Shown in pieces: positions 1 through 9,135 of a stretch of 64,000 nucleotides of DNA. A program made the translations under genes and the position numbers. The first letter of the stretch is position 1, and each line of letters starts with the position of its first letter. Source of the stretch: JAAYCI01 sp047972265 (GTDB lineage: Bacteria; Bacillota; Clostridia; Oscillospirales; Ruminococcaceae); NCBI GenBank assembly GCA_047972265.1, contig JBKEAM010000112.1:1-64000 (forward strand), written 5' to 3'. Under the pieces are notes generated by a model. It was not told where the DNA came from. It saw nothing but the letters and a program-made list of their open reading frames with translations, and did no database searches.

Positions 1-838
1 GAAACACCCCTTGCAGCTTACTTATATAAAAGGCAAAGCTTAGCGCAAAAGCTGATGCTCCCCCTACTGCTGTACTTGCCAAACTAATAATTCCGTCCAA
101 TGGTCTGCTTTTTTCTTTGAAGCAAACAAAAATAATCGGCACTAAAATCGAGATAAGTATTGACGGCGAATATTCATAACTGCATAAAAAGCGAGGCAAT
201 ACCCCTATAAAGCTTGCTAAAAAATATCCCGCATACCTTAACTGCCATTTTAATTTTTGCAGGTATTTTACAGCAAGCAACATCATAAAGAGCGGAAATA
301 TAAACGTCCATCCAGACCAGTACAGGCTTTTAGCGTAATTTGTTAGTCCCTGCGCAAAAAACGCAAGGTAGCCAGAAAATATAAGGCTGCCAACTTTGCC
401 CAAATAGGCTTTTAGAAGATATATTATACATGTCAGCACTAAAGCAAATAAAAATGAGTTTAAATAATACAATGCCCCAATTACAAAATTGGTATCTTTA
501 ACATTTTGCGCCACCCACGAGTAAAACGATGCATTGTAAAAATTTCCGGCAACATAAACTGAATAATCTTTTGCGGGGTAAGCAATCTTGTTATACAGGT
601 CAGTCGCATGCCTAATCCTATCTCCACGCGCGGCGCCCGGGTAACCGTGTACCTCTATAAAACCGCTATCGGTTTCGGGAAGCGTAATGTCATGAAGAAT
701 ATTAGAAAGGATATAGTTGTCTGAAAAAGGGTCGTGAGAGTATTCTTCGGGATTTAAAAAGCTGCCCGGCAAGCAAGTGAAAAAAATAAGTACAAAAATA
801 CAAGCATAAAAGGCAACGGAGCTAAAAACCTTTTTCAT
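1..838 (-). CDS. Multi-spanning membrane protein, 3' end cut by the window edge
   Basis: An open frame runs without a stop from the ATG at 838 off the left edge, giving about 279 residues. It begins with a signal-anchor-like hydrophobic segment, followed by an extracytoplasmic loop of roughly 100 residues and then at least five hydrophobic spans. This layout resembles polytopic glycan-assembly or glycosyltransferase membrane proteins, but I recognise no diagnostic motif. An in-frame TTG at 856 has a better-placed GAGGG site about 7 bases upstream and is an alternative start. The DNA is clearly more AT-rich than most of the window. It is divergent from the GT-C gene at 1094. Function unknown. 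Confidence 0.75.
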   Translation of the reverse strand, partial: MKKVFSSVAFYACIFVLIFFTCLPGSFLNPEEYSHDPFSDNYILSNILHDITLPETDSGFIEVHGYPGAARGDRIRHATDLYNKIAYPAKDYSVYVAGNFYNASFYSWVAQNVKDTNFVIGALYYLNSFLFALVLTCIIYLLKAYLGKVGSLIFSGYLAFFAQGLTNYAKSLYWSGWTFIFPLFMMLLAVKYLQKLKWQLRYAGYFLASFIGVLPRFLCSYEYSPSILISILVPIIFVCFKEKSRPLDGIISLASTAVGGASAFALSFAFYISKLQGVF

Positions 839-1093
839 ACTTCTTTTTTCTCTCAAGTTCAATCCCTCATTTTAATATATATATTTGTCGATTAAATATA
901 TGCCGGGCAAATAATGTTACATGTGTATATTTGTTTGTTTTTATAAAGCCGCCAAAATGACTTTTACTTTTGCCGTAACCCACTGTATACCGATTTATTT
1001 TTCCACCCTATACAAATTACCTTCACCTTGCTTTTAATACCCAAAGCTTATACAATAATACCATCTTTTACGGGATTGAGTACAGGAGGATTT

Positions 1094-2506
1094 ATGCAGG
1101 TTACACCTTTGCAGCGTTTTAAAAAATGGCCTATGCGGTGGCATTGGGTTGCTTTTGCCGGTATAGGGCTGGTGGCTTTTTTGCTTTTTATTCATGTAGA
1201 TGTGGCCGAAACAGCCAACCACAGCTATCTATTTTTGCAAAGTATTTTCAGCGGGCGTTTTTTTCATTTTTACGATGACGTGGTGCTGCATCAAAATACC
1301 CTGTATTACATAAATAACGCGCACTATAACATTATCGTATACATTCTTTTTGCCATTGTAGAGCTTCCTGTTTTTATTTTTAATTCTATTTTCAATCTGC
1401 CTGTAAACGAGTATTTTTTATTTTTTGTAGGTAAACTGGTAGGCATTGGTTTTTTTGTCGCCTGCATACGCGCTGTATATCTTATCTGCCGCCAGCTTGC
1501 CTTTAGTGTAGAAGATTGCAGTTGGTGCTCTCTTGCTTTTGCGCTGTGCGCGCCTGCGTTTTTCTCCAGCTTTATTATGGGCCAGTACGATACTCTTTGC
1601 CTGTTTTTTACCCTAATGGGCATATTGTGCTGGATGCAAAAAAGGCCCGTTGGCTTTGCGCTTTGGTTTGGCCTTGCCGCCACCTGTAAGTTTTTTGCAT
1701 TGTTTTTATTTATCCCCCTGTTGCTTTTGTACGAAAAACGCCTGCTGCACATTATAAAGCAGGGCCTTATTTGCCTGTGGCTGCTTGTACCCACAACACT
1801 GCTTTTTTACAGGCGTGGCGGCGATATGGGCCTGTTTAACAAGCTAATGGCAGAGCGCCTTTTTAAATATGTTATGCCGGGCGCGGGCGAACCTGCGCTA
1901 TTTTTACTTGGCTTTTTTATTTTATGCGCCGTTGCTTACCTGTGGCGCCCGGGCGAAGATACTATGCAAAAAGCGGGGCTTTGGCTTTGCCTAACAGTAT
2001 ATGCTCTTTTGTTTATCTTTGTGTATTGGCATCCACAGTGGATTATTTTGGTAACTCCCTTTATCATTATTACCACCTTTACCGAAAAAAACCGCCTGCC
2101 CTGGATGTTTATAAATGGCTTGTTCAGCGCCGGTTTCTTTATTTTTACTTTTTACGCCTACCCCTACCAATTGGAGGGCAACCTGCTAAACTGGGGCATT
2201 GTTGGCCTTAGCTCGGGGCTTGCCACCTCCAGCATTATCACTTATATGTCAGTTTCTTTATACTTCGATATGATCCCCTACCTGTATGCCCTTTTTCCGG
2301 TTTTGTTTACGGGGGGTCTTGCCGCAAATGTTATTTTAAAATTGCCCCTGCGTAAGGGCAGCCCTGCACAGCAGCTTTCTGCCGGTGCAAGAACCCCCGC
2401 AGGCAAAAACATGGGGTTTGTTTTATGGGCGGGGTTTGCCGCCGCTATGGCCGTTTGGGCAGCCCCCACCGCTTTTACATGGCTTAAATGTTTTGGGTTT
2501 TTATAG
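1094..2506 (+). CDS. GT-C membrane glycosyltransferase, Gpi18/mannosyltransferase-like
   Basis: A 470-residue protein with about ten hydrophobic spans. The start is the ATG at 1094, preceded by AGGAGGA at 1084-1090; an upstream TTG at 1028 has no such site. The first extracytoplasmic loop holds an acidic FYDD motif, as in GT-C transferases that use lipid-linked sugar donors. Further on is a GQYDTLCLFF segment, typical of the Gpi18-related mannosyltransferase family (COG5542/DUF2029 type). Expected role: transfer of a sugar from a polyprenyl-phosphate donor on the outer face of the membrane. Sugar and acceptor cannot be told from sequence. It stands alone between a divergent membrane gene and a flavin reductase gene. 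Confidence 0.7.
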   Translation: MQVTPLQRFKKWPMRWHWVAFAGIGLVAFLLFIHVDVAETANHSYLFLQSIFSGRFFHFYDDVVLHQNTLYYINNAHYNIIVYILFAIVELPVFIFNSIFNLPVNEYFLFFVGKLVGIGFFVACIRAVYLICRQLAFSVEDCSWCSLAFALCAPAFFSSFIMGQYDTLCLFFTLMGILCWMQKRPVGFALWFGLAATCKFFALFLFIPLLLLYEKRLLHIIKQGLICLWLLVPTTLLFYRRGGDMGLFNKLMAERLFKYVMPGAGEPALFLLGFFILCAVAYLWRPGEDTMQKAGLWLCLTVYALLFIFVYWHPQWIILVTPFIIITTFTEKNRLPWMFINGLFSAGFFIFTFYAYPYQLEGNLLNWGIVGLSSGLATSSIITYMSVSLYFDMIPYLYALFPVLFTGGLAANVILKLPLRKGSPAQQLSAGARTPAGKNMGFVLWAGFAAAMAVWAAPTAFTWLKCFGFL

Positions 2507-2619
2507 GCTGCTACATCCTATGGGGTAAAACTTATAAAGGCAAAATTGGTTTTATTTTGTAAAGCGGCTTTATTACTTTGTTTATCAAATAATAAATTTT
2601 ATGCAAAGGATGAATGGTT

Positions 2620-3129
2620 ATGGGATTTAAAGAAGTTAAAGCGGACGAATTACAATTTAACCCTTTTCGCAAAATCTTTCGCGAATGGATGCTGGTTACC
2701 GCCGGCAACAAAGAACAGTATAATACCATGACTGCCAGTTGGGGCGGCCTTGGCATTACATGGAACAAACGCACCGCCACCATTTATGTGCGCCCCCAGC
2801 GTTACACAAAGCAATTTATTGATGCAAACGATTATTTCACCCTTTCTTTTTTTGACGAAACCTACCGCAACGCATTAAACATTTGCGGCAGCGTTAGCGG
2901 ACGAGATGACCCGGACAAAGCCACCAAAGCAGGGCTTACCCCTTTGTACATCGATAACACCACTGCCTTTAACGAGGCCAATATGATTTTGGTCTGCTGT
3001 AAATTGCTGCACACAGAGCTGCAGCAAGATAATTTTGAGCTGGAATCCATTATAAAATCTTCTTATCCCGATAAGGATTTTCACACCTTATATATTGCCG
3101 AAATTGTAAAGGTTTTGGTAAAAGAATAA
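2620..3129 (+). CDS. Flavin reductase-like FMN-binding split-barrel protein
   Basis: A 169-residue protein resembling the flavin reductase family (FMN-binding split barrel). It has the typical opening with MLVTAG, the MTASWGGLGITWNK segment and YVRPQRYT, where FMN phosphate contacts lie in this family. It is expected to bind FMN and use NAD(P)H; the physiological partner is unknown. The start is placed at the ATG at 2620 because AAAGGA at 2605-2610 is nine bases upstream; the ATG at 2614 would sit too close. It is a monocistronic gene ending at a bidirectional hairpin. Confidence 0.8.
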   Translation: MGFKEVKADELQFNPFRKIFREWMLVTAGNKEQYNTMTASWGGLGITWNKRTATIYVRPQRYTKQFIDANDYFTLSFFDETYRNALNICGSVSGRDDPDKATKAGLTPLYIDNTTAFNEANMILVCCKLLHTELQQDNFELESIIKSSYPDKDFHTLYIAEIVKVLVKE

Positions 3130-3170
3130 GCCCATTGTCACTTTATTTACTACATTTAATGCAGTTTTAC

Positions 3171-3212
3171 AAAAATAAGCCTCCTTGCCCTTGGCAAAGA
3201 GACTTATTTTTG
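3171..3212. terminator. Bidirectional intrinsic terminator
   Basis: A near-perfect inverted repeat: arm AAAAATAAGCCTCCTTGCC opposite GGCAAAGAGACTTATTTTT, with A and T runs on both sides. It separates the convergent flavin reductase gene and the 2H phosphoesterase gene and can serve both. Confidence 0.8.
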
Positions 3213-3290
3213 CTTTAGCCTATATTTTAAGGTTGTGTTAATAATATTTCATTTTAAAAAAGCCATTTGTGGCTTCTTTTATATAAGAAT

Positions 3291-3800
3291 TTATTCTAAA
3301 TCAAATGATAATTCAATTTTAGAACGTTCTAGTTTATCAATATTCTCTACATATATTTTATCAATTACAGTTTCAAAACTTCCGCCGCAACAACTTAATT
3401 CGTCAAGTGCTTTATCAAACTCAGCCTGTTGTTGTAATCTTCCGACAGTTAAGTGAGGGCAATACGTTACTTTCCTAAATAAAAAACTCTTTAATCTTCC
3501 ACTGTATAATTTATCATGCAGTTCAATTATATTGTCATTTCCCTTCTTTACATTAAGAAACAAATACCCATCTCTAAAATCCCCCGTAAAATCTTTCAAT
3601 TGAACAGCAAATTTTTTTATTCCTTTTAACACCTTATTAAAATGCATTTTCAGATCATCTGTTGATATATCACTATCAAATGGAAAAACAATAGTGATAT
3701 GTGGGGCAATGCAATTTGCAAGCGGATCATACTTTTCTCTTATACTTTTAACCGCATCGATATTATCGAATCTTGGAAGTAAAATGATTGCCCTTTTCAA
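3291..3800 (-). CDS. 2H phosphoesterase (LigT / 2'-5' RNA ligase-like)
   Basis: A 169-residue protein with the two signature H-x-T-x motifs of the 2H phosphoesterase superfamily: HITIVFP at about residue 34 and HLTVGR at about residue 116. Known members hydrolyse cyclic phosphodiesters such as 2',3'-cyclic ends or ADP-ribose 1'',2''-cyclic phosphate, so RNA-end or nucleotide processing in the cytoplasm is likely; the substrate is not determined. The start is a TTG at 3800 with AGGAG about eight bases upstream. The gene is strikingly AT-rich with AT-ending codons, unlike most of the window, which suggests recent acquisition. Confidence 0.85.
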   Translation of the reverse strand: MKRAIILLPRFDNIDAVKSIREKYDPLANCIAPHITIVFPFDSDISTDDLKMHFNKVLKGIKKFAVQLKDFTGDFRDGYLFLNVKKGNDNIIELHDKLYSGRLKSFLFRKVTYCPHLTVGRLQQQAEFDKALDELSCCGGSFETVIDKIYVENIDKLERSKIELSFDLE

Positions 3801-3973
3801 AAAACCACTCCTAACAAAAGCACAATACCTTTAATAGCATTATGTCCTTTGAAAGTATACTGAACATTTGCCATAATATGGCTTCTTATAGCTTATCTAC
3901 ATAATTCTATCAATTTTCAACATTTATTTAAAAAATAGCCTTGCTTTAAGGCATCGCTGTAACCAATATATCT

Positions 3974-4738
3974 TTAGCGTATGTTTTCGCGTACTGCGGC
4001 AAATTCCGGCCGGGTGGCATACAAATGGCGAGCAACCACTTCCATCATATCAAAATCCTCTTCCGAGTCTATATCCAAAACGGCGGTGTCTTCCATCTCG
4101 TACATTTCGCATTTGCCATCCCATAAAAACCCGGTTTGATTTTGCACTAAAAATTCTCTTTTAAACACGTAGATAGAAGCATTTAAATCAAAACAGGGGG
4201 GTGTTTGCTGGCGTGCCACAAACTGTGTTTTAATCACCTGTTCCACATGGTCTTCTACCCGCTGCGCCATATTCATATAAGGGTTGCGGCGGCTTTTTAC
4301 CGCGCTAAACACCACATCCACATCACTGCGGTTTTGCATGGTTTCGTAACAGCCCCACGCATCTACATCGGTGCGTAGGGGGCTTGTAATATCAAGGTCC
4401 ATCAAATAATCGTATTGCTTTTCTTTTCTTTCTTCCATCACAGCCAAACTGTGCTGAAAAACTGCCATCTTTGGCACCGAATCGCCACCAAGGCGCGGCG
4501 GGCGGTGAACAATTTCTATTTCGGGCATATAGTTGCTGGACAAGCCCTCCAGCGCAATGCTGTCGGTGTTTAGCACCACATCCGCCTTCACTTCGGGGTG
4601 CTGCTGCTTAAACAGCTCAATGGCCGATATTGTATAATACACCAGCTGACGCCCGCAAAAGGTTTTAAGGTTTTTATTTTTAAATCCTTTACTGCCCGCG
4701 CGCCCGCAAATTGTTATTAAAAGCTGCTTTTCATCCAT
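3974..4738 (-). CDS. legF: CMP-legionaminate synthetase-type cytidylyltransferase (LegF/NeuA family)
   Basis: A 254-residue acylneuraminate cytidylyltransferase. The nucleotide-binding opening ICGRAGSKGFKNKNLK lies at about residues 10-25, followed by LNTDS and the DYLMDLDITSPLR segment that coordinates metal and CTP. It would activate the nonulosonic acid with CTP to give the CMP-sugar. The start is the ATG at 4738, with GGAGG ten bases upstream; a nearer ATG at 4747 overlaps that site. It overlaps the preceding oxidoreductase gene by about 20 bases and is the last gene of the minus-strand cluster. Assignment to legionaminic rather than sialic acid rests on the neighbouring LegB, LegC, LegG and PtmE-like genes. 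Confidence 0.85.
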   Translation of the reverse strand: MDEKQLLITICGRAGSKGFKNKNLKTFCGRQLVYYTISAIELFKQQHPEVKADVVLNTDSIALEGLSSNYMPEIEIVHRPPRLGGDSVPKMAVFQHSLAVMEERKEKQYDYLMDLDITSPLRTDVDAWGCYETMQNRSDVDVVFSAVKSRRNPYMNMAQRVEDHVEQVIKTQFVARQQTPPCFDLNASIYVFKREFLVQNQTGFLWDGKCEMYEMEDTAVLDIDSEEDFDMMEVVARHLYATRPEFAAVRENIR

Positions 4739-5670
4739 GTTTCCCATTCCTCCAACAGGCATATATCCATAATTTGCTGTGCTGTTTTGGGCGGGTTAAT
4801 GCTTTCACCCTCTCCATACAGCGCATATTCTACAAAATACTGCATCTCTCTTTCGTACCGGCGATTGGCGGGCTCTGCATAATCCTCTTTTGTTCCATCC
4901 GGCAGGGTAAGCTGCCCGGTATAAAAGTCGGCTTCCAGCGTGCCCTGTTCCGAAAATACCTCCAATGTGCGCCGATAGGTGCGCCCAAAATAGTCCAAGT
5001 GCACCTCTGCCAAAAAACCAGGATAACGCGCTATATAGGCTGCCAAATCGTCCGAGTCTATTTCTAAATGAGAAAAACGGCCCCTTAGCCCTTTGCTCTT
5101 TTGTGGAAATCCAAACAAATCCACCAAATAATCCCACTCATGTATCAGGTCCAGCCCAACGCCCCCGCCCATATCGGCATGCGCCGAATATACCGTCCGG
5201 TAATCGGCTGCTGGCCGCCAGCCTGGCAAATAGCTGGAACAAATAGCCCGCACCGAATATACAGGAAGTCGTTTTAGTTCTTCCTTCATCTTTTGGTATA
5301 CACCGCACCAGCGCATGGGCGCTGCCACATAGGCTTTTTGGTCTTTTGTAAGCCCCAGCTCTTCTAAATTATAATGCGTTGCTTCAAAAATGGGTTTTTC
5401 TATAAAATAAGTATCCACTTTGCCCTGTAACATTTGCAGGATTTTTGCATGCGTGTGCGTTGGGCCTGTAATAAATGCCACATCAAACTGTTCTTCCGGC
5501 AACTCTTGTATGGTGCGCTGTACCAGCGGCGCTACTTCCTCGGGCAGCTCTGCCCCGGTATGTCGCAGGGCTGTTACCTCACACGGTAAGCCTCGTTCTT
5601 TGCACTCAGCCGCAAAATTAGTAAGATGGCGGCGGCCTATGCTGCCAAGGCCCACAAACAATGCTTTCAT
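4717..5670 (-). CDS. Gfo/Idh/MocA-family NAD(P)-dependent sugar oxidoreductase (second of pair)
   Basis: A 317-residue protein with an N-terminal Rossmann motif, VGLGSIGRRH, at about residues 6-15, an FIEKPIF segment near residue 110 (family E-K-P motif) and a C-terminal GFO_IDH_MocA-type domain. Members oxidise or reduce sugars and nucleotide sugars using NAD(P). The start is the ATG at 5670, which shares an ATGA with the stop of the upstream gene, so translation is coupled; the frame also extends further upstream but without a good site. The exact reaction within the nonulosonate pathway is not known. Paired oxidoreductases of this family occur in other legionaminic-type clusters. Confidence 0.8.
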   Translation of the reverse strand: MKALFVGLGSIGRRHLTNFAAECKERGLPCEVTALRHTGAELPEEVAPLVQRTIQELPEEQFDVAFITGPTHTHAKILQMLQGKVDTYFIEKPIFEATHYNLEELGLTKDQKAYVAAPMRWCGVYQKMKEELKRLPVYSVRAICSSYLPGWRPAADYRTVYSAHADMGGGVGLDLIHEWDYLVDLFGFPQKSKGLRGRFSHLEIDSDDLAAYIARYPGFLAEVHLDYFGRTYRRTLEVFSEQGTLEADFYTGQLTLPDGTKEDYAEPANRRYEREMQYFVEYALYGEGESINPPKTAQQIMDICLLEEWETWMKSSF

Positions 5671-6698
5671 TCCTCTGTTTCCTCTTGCCGCTCGCATGCT
5701 TCTTCATCTTCTGGCTTTTCGTCTGTTGCGTCAATGCGTTCCATCAGGCGTATCACTTCATAGTCCTGCTCAAAGCTCCAGCGTGGTTCTGCCTTGCCTT
5801 GCAGCATATCAAAAAAGGTTGTTATCTCGTCTACATAGGCATTTTCTACCACATTATCGCTGTAGCGTTCGTCGTGCTCTACCGCGCTGTAGGTATCTAT
5901 GGCAACCTTTTGCTTTGTCTCGGTATCGTATTTGTACAGCGTTGCCGGTTTGCCCTCCCAAAACAGGTGCAACCCCTCGCCAAAGGCCTCAAAATTACGC
6001 ACAGCTTTGGGCGATACCACATCTGCCGCCAAAAAGCCCTTTGCGCCGCCTTGATGGCACATGGTAATAAAGTAGCTGTCTGGGTAAGAAACTTCCAAAC
6101 TGCTTATTTTGTCCTTTTCTACCCACAGGCTTTTTACCGGCCCAAAGGCAGATACTAACCAGGGTAAATCAATTGCCAATATTTCCCGCACACCGCCGGT
6201 GCGTGCATCCCCCACAAAAAAGTCTTTATAGTTTTCCCAGGGGTGCCAGTCCGGCAGGTACTGCCCAATATGGTAGATATAGTTTACAGGCTTTTCAAAG
6301 TATTTAACCTGCTCGGTTATATACTCAATTTCGGCACGGTACAGCATAGTGCTGCTTAAAAACAGGGGCAGGTCTTTTTCTTTGGCTTTTGCAATTAGCC
6401 CCTCGTAGCCATTTGCCACAAGGTTTAGCTCCGAAAATACCGGTATGCCTTTGTCCAAAAGCTGGTCTATCAATATGGCGTGGGTAAGGGGAGCCGTGCA
6501 AACAAAAGCGGCGTCAAAGGTATGGTTTTCCAGTGCTTCGGGCAGGCTGGCGTACGCCTGTATGCCAAGCTTTCCGGCTTCTTCCATACGGCTTTGGGTA
6601 TTGTCTACTCCCACTAAAACATGGGTACTGTCAATTCCGCGTATCAGGCGTGCACGGCGCTTGCCCATGCTGCCAAGGCCTACAATTAAAATATTCAT
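5667..6698 (-). CDS. Gfo/Idh/MocA-family NAD(P)-dependent sugar oxidoreductase (first of pair)
   Basis: A 343-residue protein with Rossmann opening VGLGSMGKRRARLI at residues 6-19, then a C-terminal domain of the GFO/IDH/MocA type. The usual E-K-P motif is changed to FSELNL, so the catalytic Lys of the family is missing at that position; this may mean a non-dehydrogenase or altered chemistry. The C-terminus ends in an acidic tail rich in Glu. It is coupled to the epimerase gene upstream by ATGA and to the second oxidoreductase downstream by another ATGA. The two proteins are only distantly alike and might act as a heteromeric pair (inference). Confidence 0.75.
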   Translation of the reverse strand: MNILIVGLGSMGKRRARLIRGIDSTHVLVGVDNTQSRMEEAGKLGIQAYASLPEALENHTFDAAFVCTAPLTHAILIDQLLDKGIPVFSELNLVANGYEGLIAKAKEKDLPLFLSSTMLYRAEIEYITEQVKYFEKPVNYIYHIGQYLPDWHPWENYKDFFVGDARTGGVREILAIDLPWLVSAFGPVKSLWVEKDKISSLEVSYPDSYFITMCHQGGAKGFLAADVVSPKAVRNFEAFGEGLHLFWEGKPATLYKYDTETKQKVAIDTYSAVEHDERYSDNVVENAYVDEITTFFDMLQGKAEPRWSFEQDYEVIRLMERIDATDEKPEDEEACERQEETEE

Positions 6699-7882
6699 AC
6701 TTTGCCCTCTCCATCATAAAAGGTTTTGGGTCCTGTTAAAAGCTGCCCGCGCATAAAACGCAGCAGGATACTTACTATTTTACCACTGGTATCGCCCCCG
6801 TTATAGGGGCTTTGCGTTGCCGCTGCTTTTGCCGCAAATTGGGGCTGTAATGCGGCAGAAATAGCGGCTTCTATTTTATCTGCATCTAAATCACAATTTA
6901 TCACATTGGCGCATATTTCCCGCCCGGTTTGGCGGCTGCCCACATTTACCGCAAGCACCCCAAAAGAGGGGGTTTCTACCACGCCGGAAGAAGAATTGCC
7001 CAGTACCACAGCCGCATACCGCATGGCAGAAAGGTACCGCAGCACCCCTAAAGAAGAAAACAAGGCGGCGTTTGTATGTGTTTGGCAAAACTGGCGCATT
7101 TTTTGGTTCATCTCTTCGCCGCCTGCATCTGCATTGGCCATGGTAAAAATGTAAAATAGCTGCGGCACCCGGTCTACCGCCTGCAAAAAGATATCGGCTT
7201 GCTTAGCTGCGGGTATGCCTGTGGCGGTTTCGGGATGAAAGGTAACCAGTGCATAAGGCCTGCCCTGCAAAGAAAGGTTGAGGCTTTTTTCAAGCTCTAC
7301 CCTCTCCATCAGTTGCATGCTGCGTATATTTTCGTCTCCAAGGCCGCCCACATTAAATACCCTGTCGGGGTCTTCACCCATACGCAGTACTCGTTGGCGG
7401 TATGCCTCACAGGAGGGAAAGTGCAGCTTTGCTATTTTGGTAATGCAATGGCGCATCCAATCGTCATCTGCGCCAAAAGTGACATCTCCGCCGCTGATGT
7501 GCGCCACAGAGATATCCAAAAGGGCCGCCGCTTGCGCTATGGCAAATATTTCGTATCTGTCGCCCAGCACCAACACCACATCCGGCATGGTTTTTGTAAA
7601 ATAAGCCAGCCCTTTTTGCAGGGCAAGGGCTACCCTTTGCGCAGTGCCCTGCCGCCCCTGCGGTACCGGCTGGCTTAAAATGTCCATTTTTTCGTCTATT
7701 AAGGCGGCGATATCCGCGTCTTTTTCAATTTCATCAATGGTATTGCCCAGTTCCGGCAGCAGGTGACTACCCGTTACCAAAAGGCGCACAGCCACTTCGT
7801 TTTGGGCGGCTAGTTTTTGCAAAACAGGGCGAAGCAGACCGTAATCGGCACGCGTACTGGTAACCACAGTTACTGTTTGCAT
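6695..7882 (-). CDS. legG: Hydrolysing nucleotide-sugar 2-epimerase (LegG/NeuC family)
   Basis: A 395-residue member of the UDP-GlcNAc 2-epimerase (hydrolysing) family. It opens with TVVTSTRADYGLLRPV, the donor-binding start of NeuC/LegG enzymes, and carries ALVTFHPET near residue 215 and GNSSSGVVETPSFG near residue 295. In the legionaminic route it removes the nucleotide and inverts C2 to yield 2,4-diacetamido-2,4,6-trideoxymannose. The start has AAAGGAGAG seven bases upstream. It follows legI after a 200-base gap that contains an 8-bp hairpin (8008-8015 with 8026-8033), and its stop overlaps the next start as ATGA. Confidence 0.87.
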   Translation of the reverse strand: MQTVTVVTSTRADYGLLRPVLQKLAAQNEVAVRLLVTGSHLLPELGNTIDEIEKDADIAALIDEKMDILSQPVPQGRQGTAQRVALALQKGLAYFTKTMPDVVLVLGDRYEIFAIAQAAALLDISVAHISGGDVTFGADDDWMRHCITKIAKLHFPSCEAYRQRVLRMGEDPDRVFNVGGLGDENIRSMQLMERVELEKSLNLSLQGRPYALVTFHPETATGIPAAKQADIFLQAVDRVPQLFYIFTMANADAGGEEMNQKMRQFCQTHTNAALFSSLGVLRYLSAMRYAAVVLGNSSSGVVETPSFGVLAVNVGSRQTGREICANVINCDLDADKIEAAISAALQPQFAAKAAATQSPYNGGDTSGKIVSILLRFMRGQLLTGPKTFYDGEGKV

Positions 7883-8082
7883 ACTGCTCTCCTTTGCAAA
7901 GTAAATTGCGCATTGTTCTTAAACCACAAGGGTTTTATCTTAAATAACTTGCCGGCACAAAAGCACCCGGTTTGATTTTTTTGTTTTACAAATTGAATTT
8001 TTAAATCATTAAAATACAATTAGTGTTTTAATGGTCTTTGGTTTTTGGGGATATTACGAAAATAAAATTAGCATGCCGCTTA

Positions 8083-9084
8083 TTAGATATTTGCTTGTAT
8101 CGGCTCATCCACTGCAAAATCTTGCTGGGCGGTTTGCCCCAGCACCTTATACCAATCCATAGGAGAAATTCCGCCTGCGGGGCGCTTTACCGCCAAATTA
8201 TCGGCTGTAAATGCTTCTCCCTTTGCAATGGCGCGTGCTGCCACAATGCTTTTACGGGCAATGCCGCGGTTTCTTCTTTCGCTGTTCGAAACTTGCTTTA
8301 CCCCGCTGCCCAATGCCAGCTGGGTATTGCGCACGGCGCTTACCATTGCTGTTAGCTCGGCAACATCCAGGCTTGCCTGCTGGTCAGGCCCGGGCAGAGC
8401 TTTATCCAGTGTAAAATGTTTTTCTATTACCACTGCCCCCAAAGCAACCGCGGCAACATCGCACTCCCAGCCGGGCGTATGGTCCGAAAGACCCACAGGC
8501 AGGTTAAACGCCTGCTGCAGGGCTGTCATCGCTTTGAGGTTTGCGTCTTTATAAGGGGTGGGGTACTCGGTATTACAATGCAGCAACACAAGGCTTTTGG
8601 CGCCGCCCTTTTGCAGTATCTCTACCGCCTGCCCTATTTCTTCCATCTCAGACATGCCTGTGGAAAGCACCACAGGGCATTGCAGAGCTGCAATTTTTTC
8701 TAAATAAGGGAGGTTGGTAATTTCTCCCGATGGAATTTTAAACAAATCCATATGCAGGGACGCCAAAAAATCCACACTGGGCAAATCGAATGCGGAGGAA
8801 AGATAGCCAATGCCGATAGAATCACAATATTGTTTTAGCTGGCAGTGTTCTTCAAACCCAAAATGCAGTTTTTTTACCATTTCCAGTTGGCTTTCGGCTT
8901 CGCCGGTGCTCACCTTTTGGTAACCCGCTTTGGGCGCATACCGGCTTATAACAAGCTCTGGCACAGCTGTTTGATATTTTACATAATCTGCGCCAGCGTT
9001 TTTTGCCGCCAGTGCCATCTCTTTTGCCATTTGCAGGCTGCCGTTATGGTTTACGCCCGCCTCGGCAATAATGCAAACATCCAT
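8083..9084 (-). CDS. legI: N,N'-diacetyllegionaminate synthase-type enzyme (LegI/NeuB family)
   Basis: A 333-residue NeuB-family enzyme that condenses phosphoenolpyruvate with a six-carbon amino sugar to form a nine-carbon nonulosonic acid. The TIM-barrel domain opens with IAEAGVNHNGS (residues 6-16) and contains DYVKYQT, KIPSGEITNLPYL, STGMS and the HCNTEYPTP segment. A SAF (antifreeze-like) domain occupies roughly residues 275-333, including a GGISPMD loop that reaches into the neighbouring active site in this family. The site GAGGAAG lies upstream of the start. Placed between PtmE-like and LegG genes, which favours legionaminic acid over sialic acid. Confidence 0.88.
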   Translation of the reverse strand: MDVCIIAEAGVNHNGSLQMAKEMALAAKNAGADYVKYQTAVPELVISRYAPKAGYQKVSTGEAESQLEMVKKLHFGFEEHCQLKQYCDSIGIGYLSSAFDLPSVDFLASLHMDLFKIPSGEITNLPYLEKIAALQCPVVLSTGMSEMEEIGQAVEILQKGGAKSLVLLHCNTEYPTPYKDANLKAMTALQQAFNLPVGLSDHTPGWECDVAAVALGAVVIEKHFTLDKALPGPDQQASLDVAELTAMVSAVRNTQLALGSGVKQVSNSERRNRGIARKSIVAARAIAKGEAFTADNLAVKRPAGGISPMDWYKVLGQTAQQDFAVDEPIQANI

Positions 9085-9135
9085 TTGCTTACTTCCTCTT
9101 TTTTATTTACCTTTATTTATACATAAGGGCAAGGT

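Noticed and set aside
5420..6067. 215-codon plus-strand frame across the oxidoreductase genes
   Set aside because: Antisense to two conserved genes and of low-complexity composition; no ribosome site.
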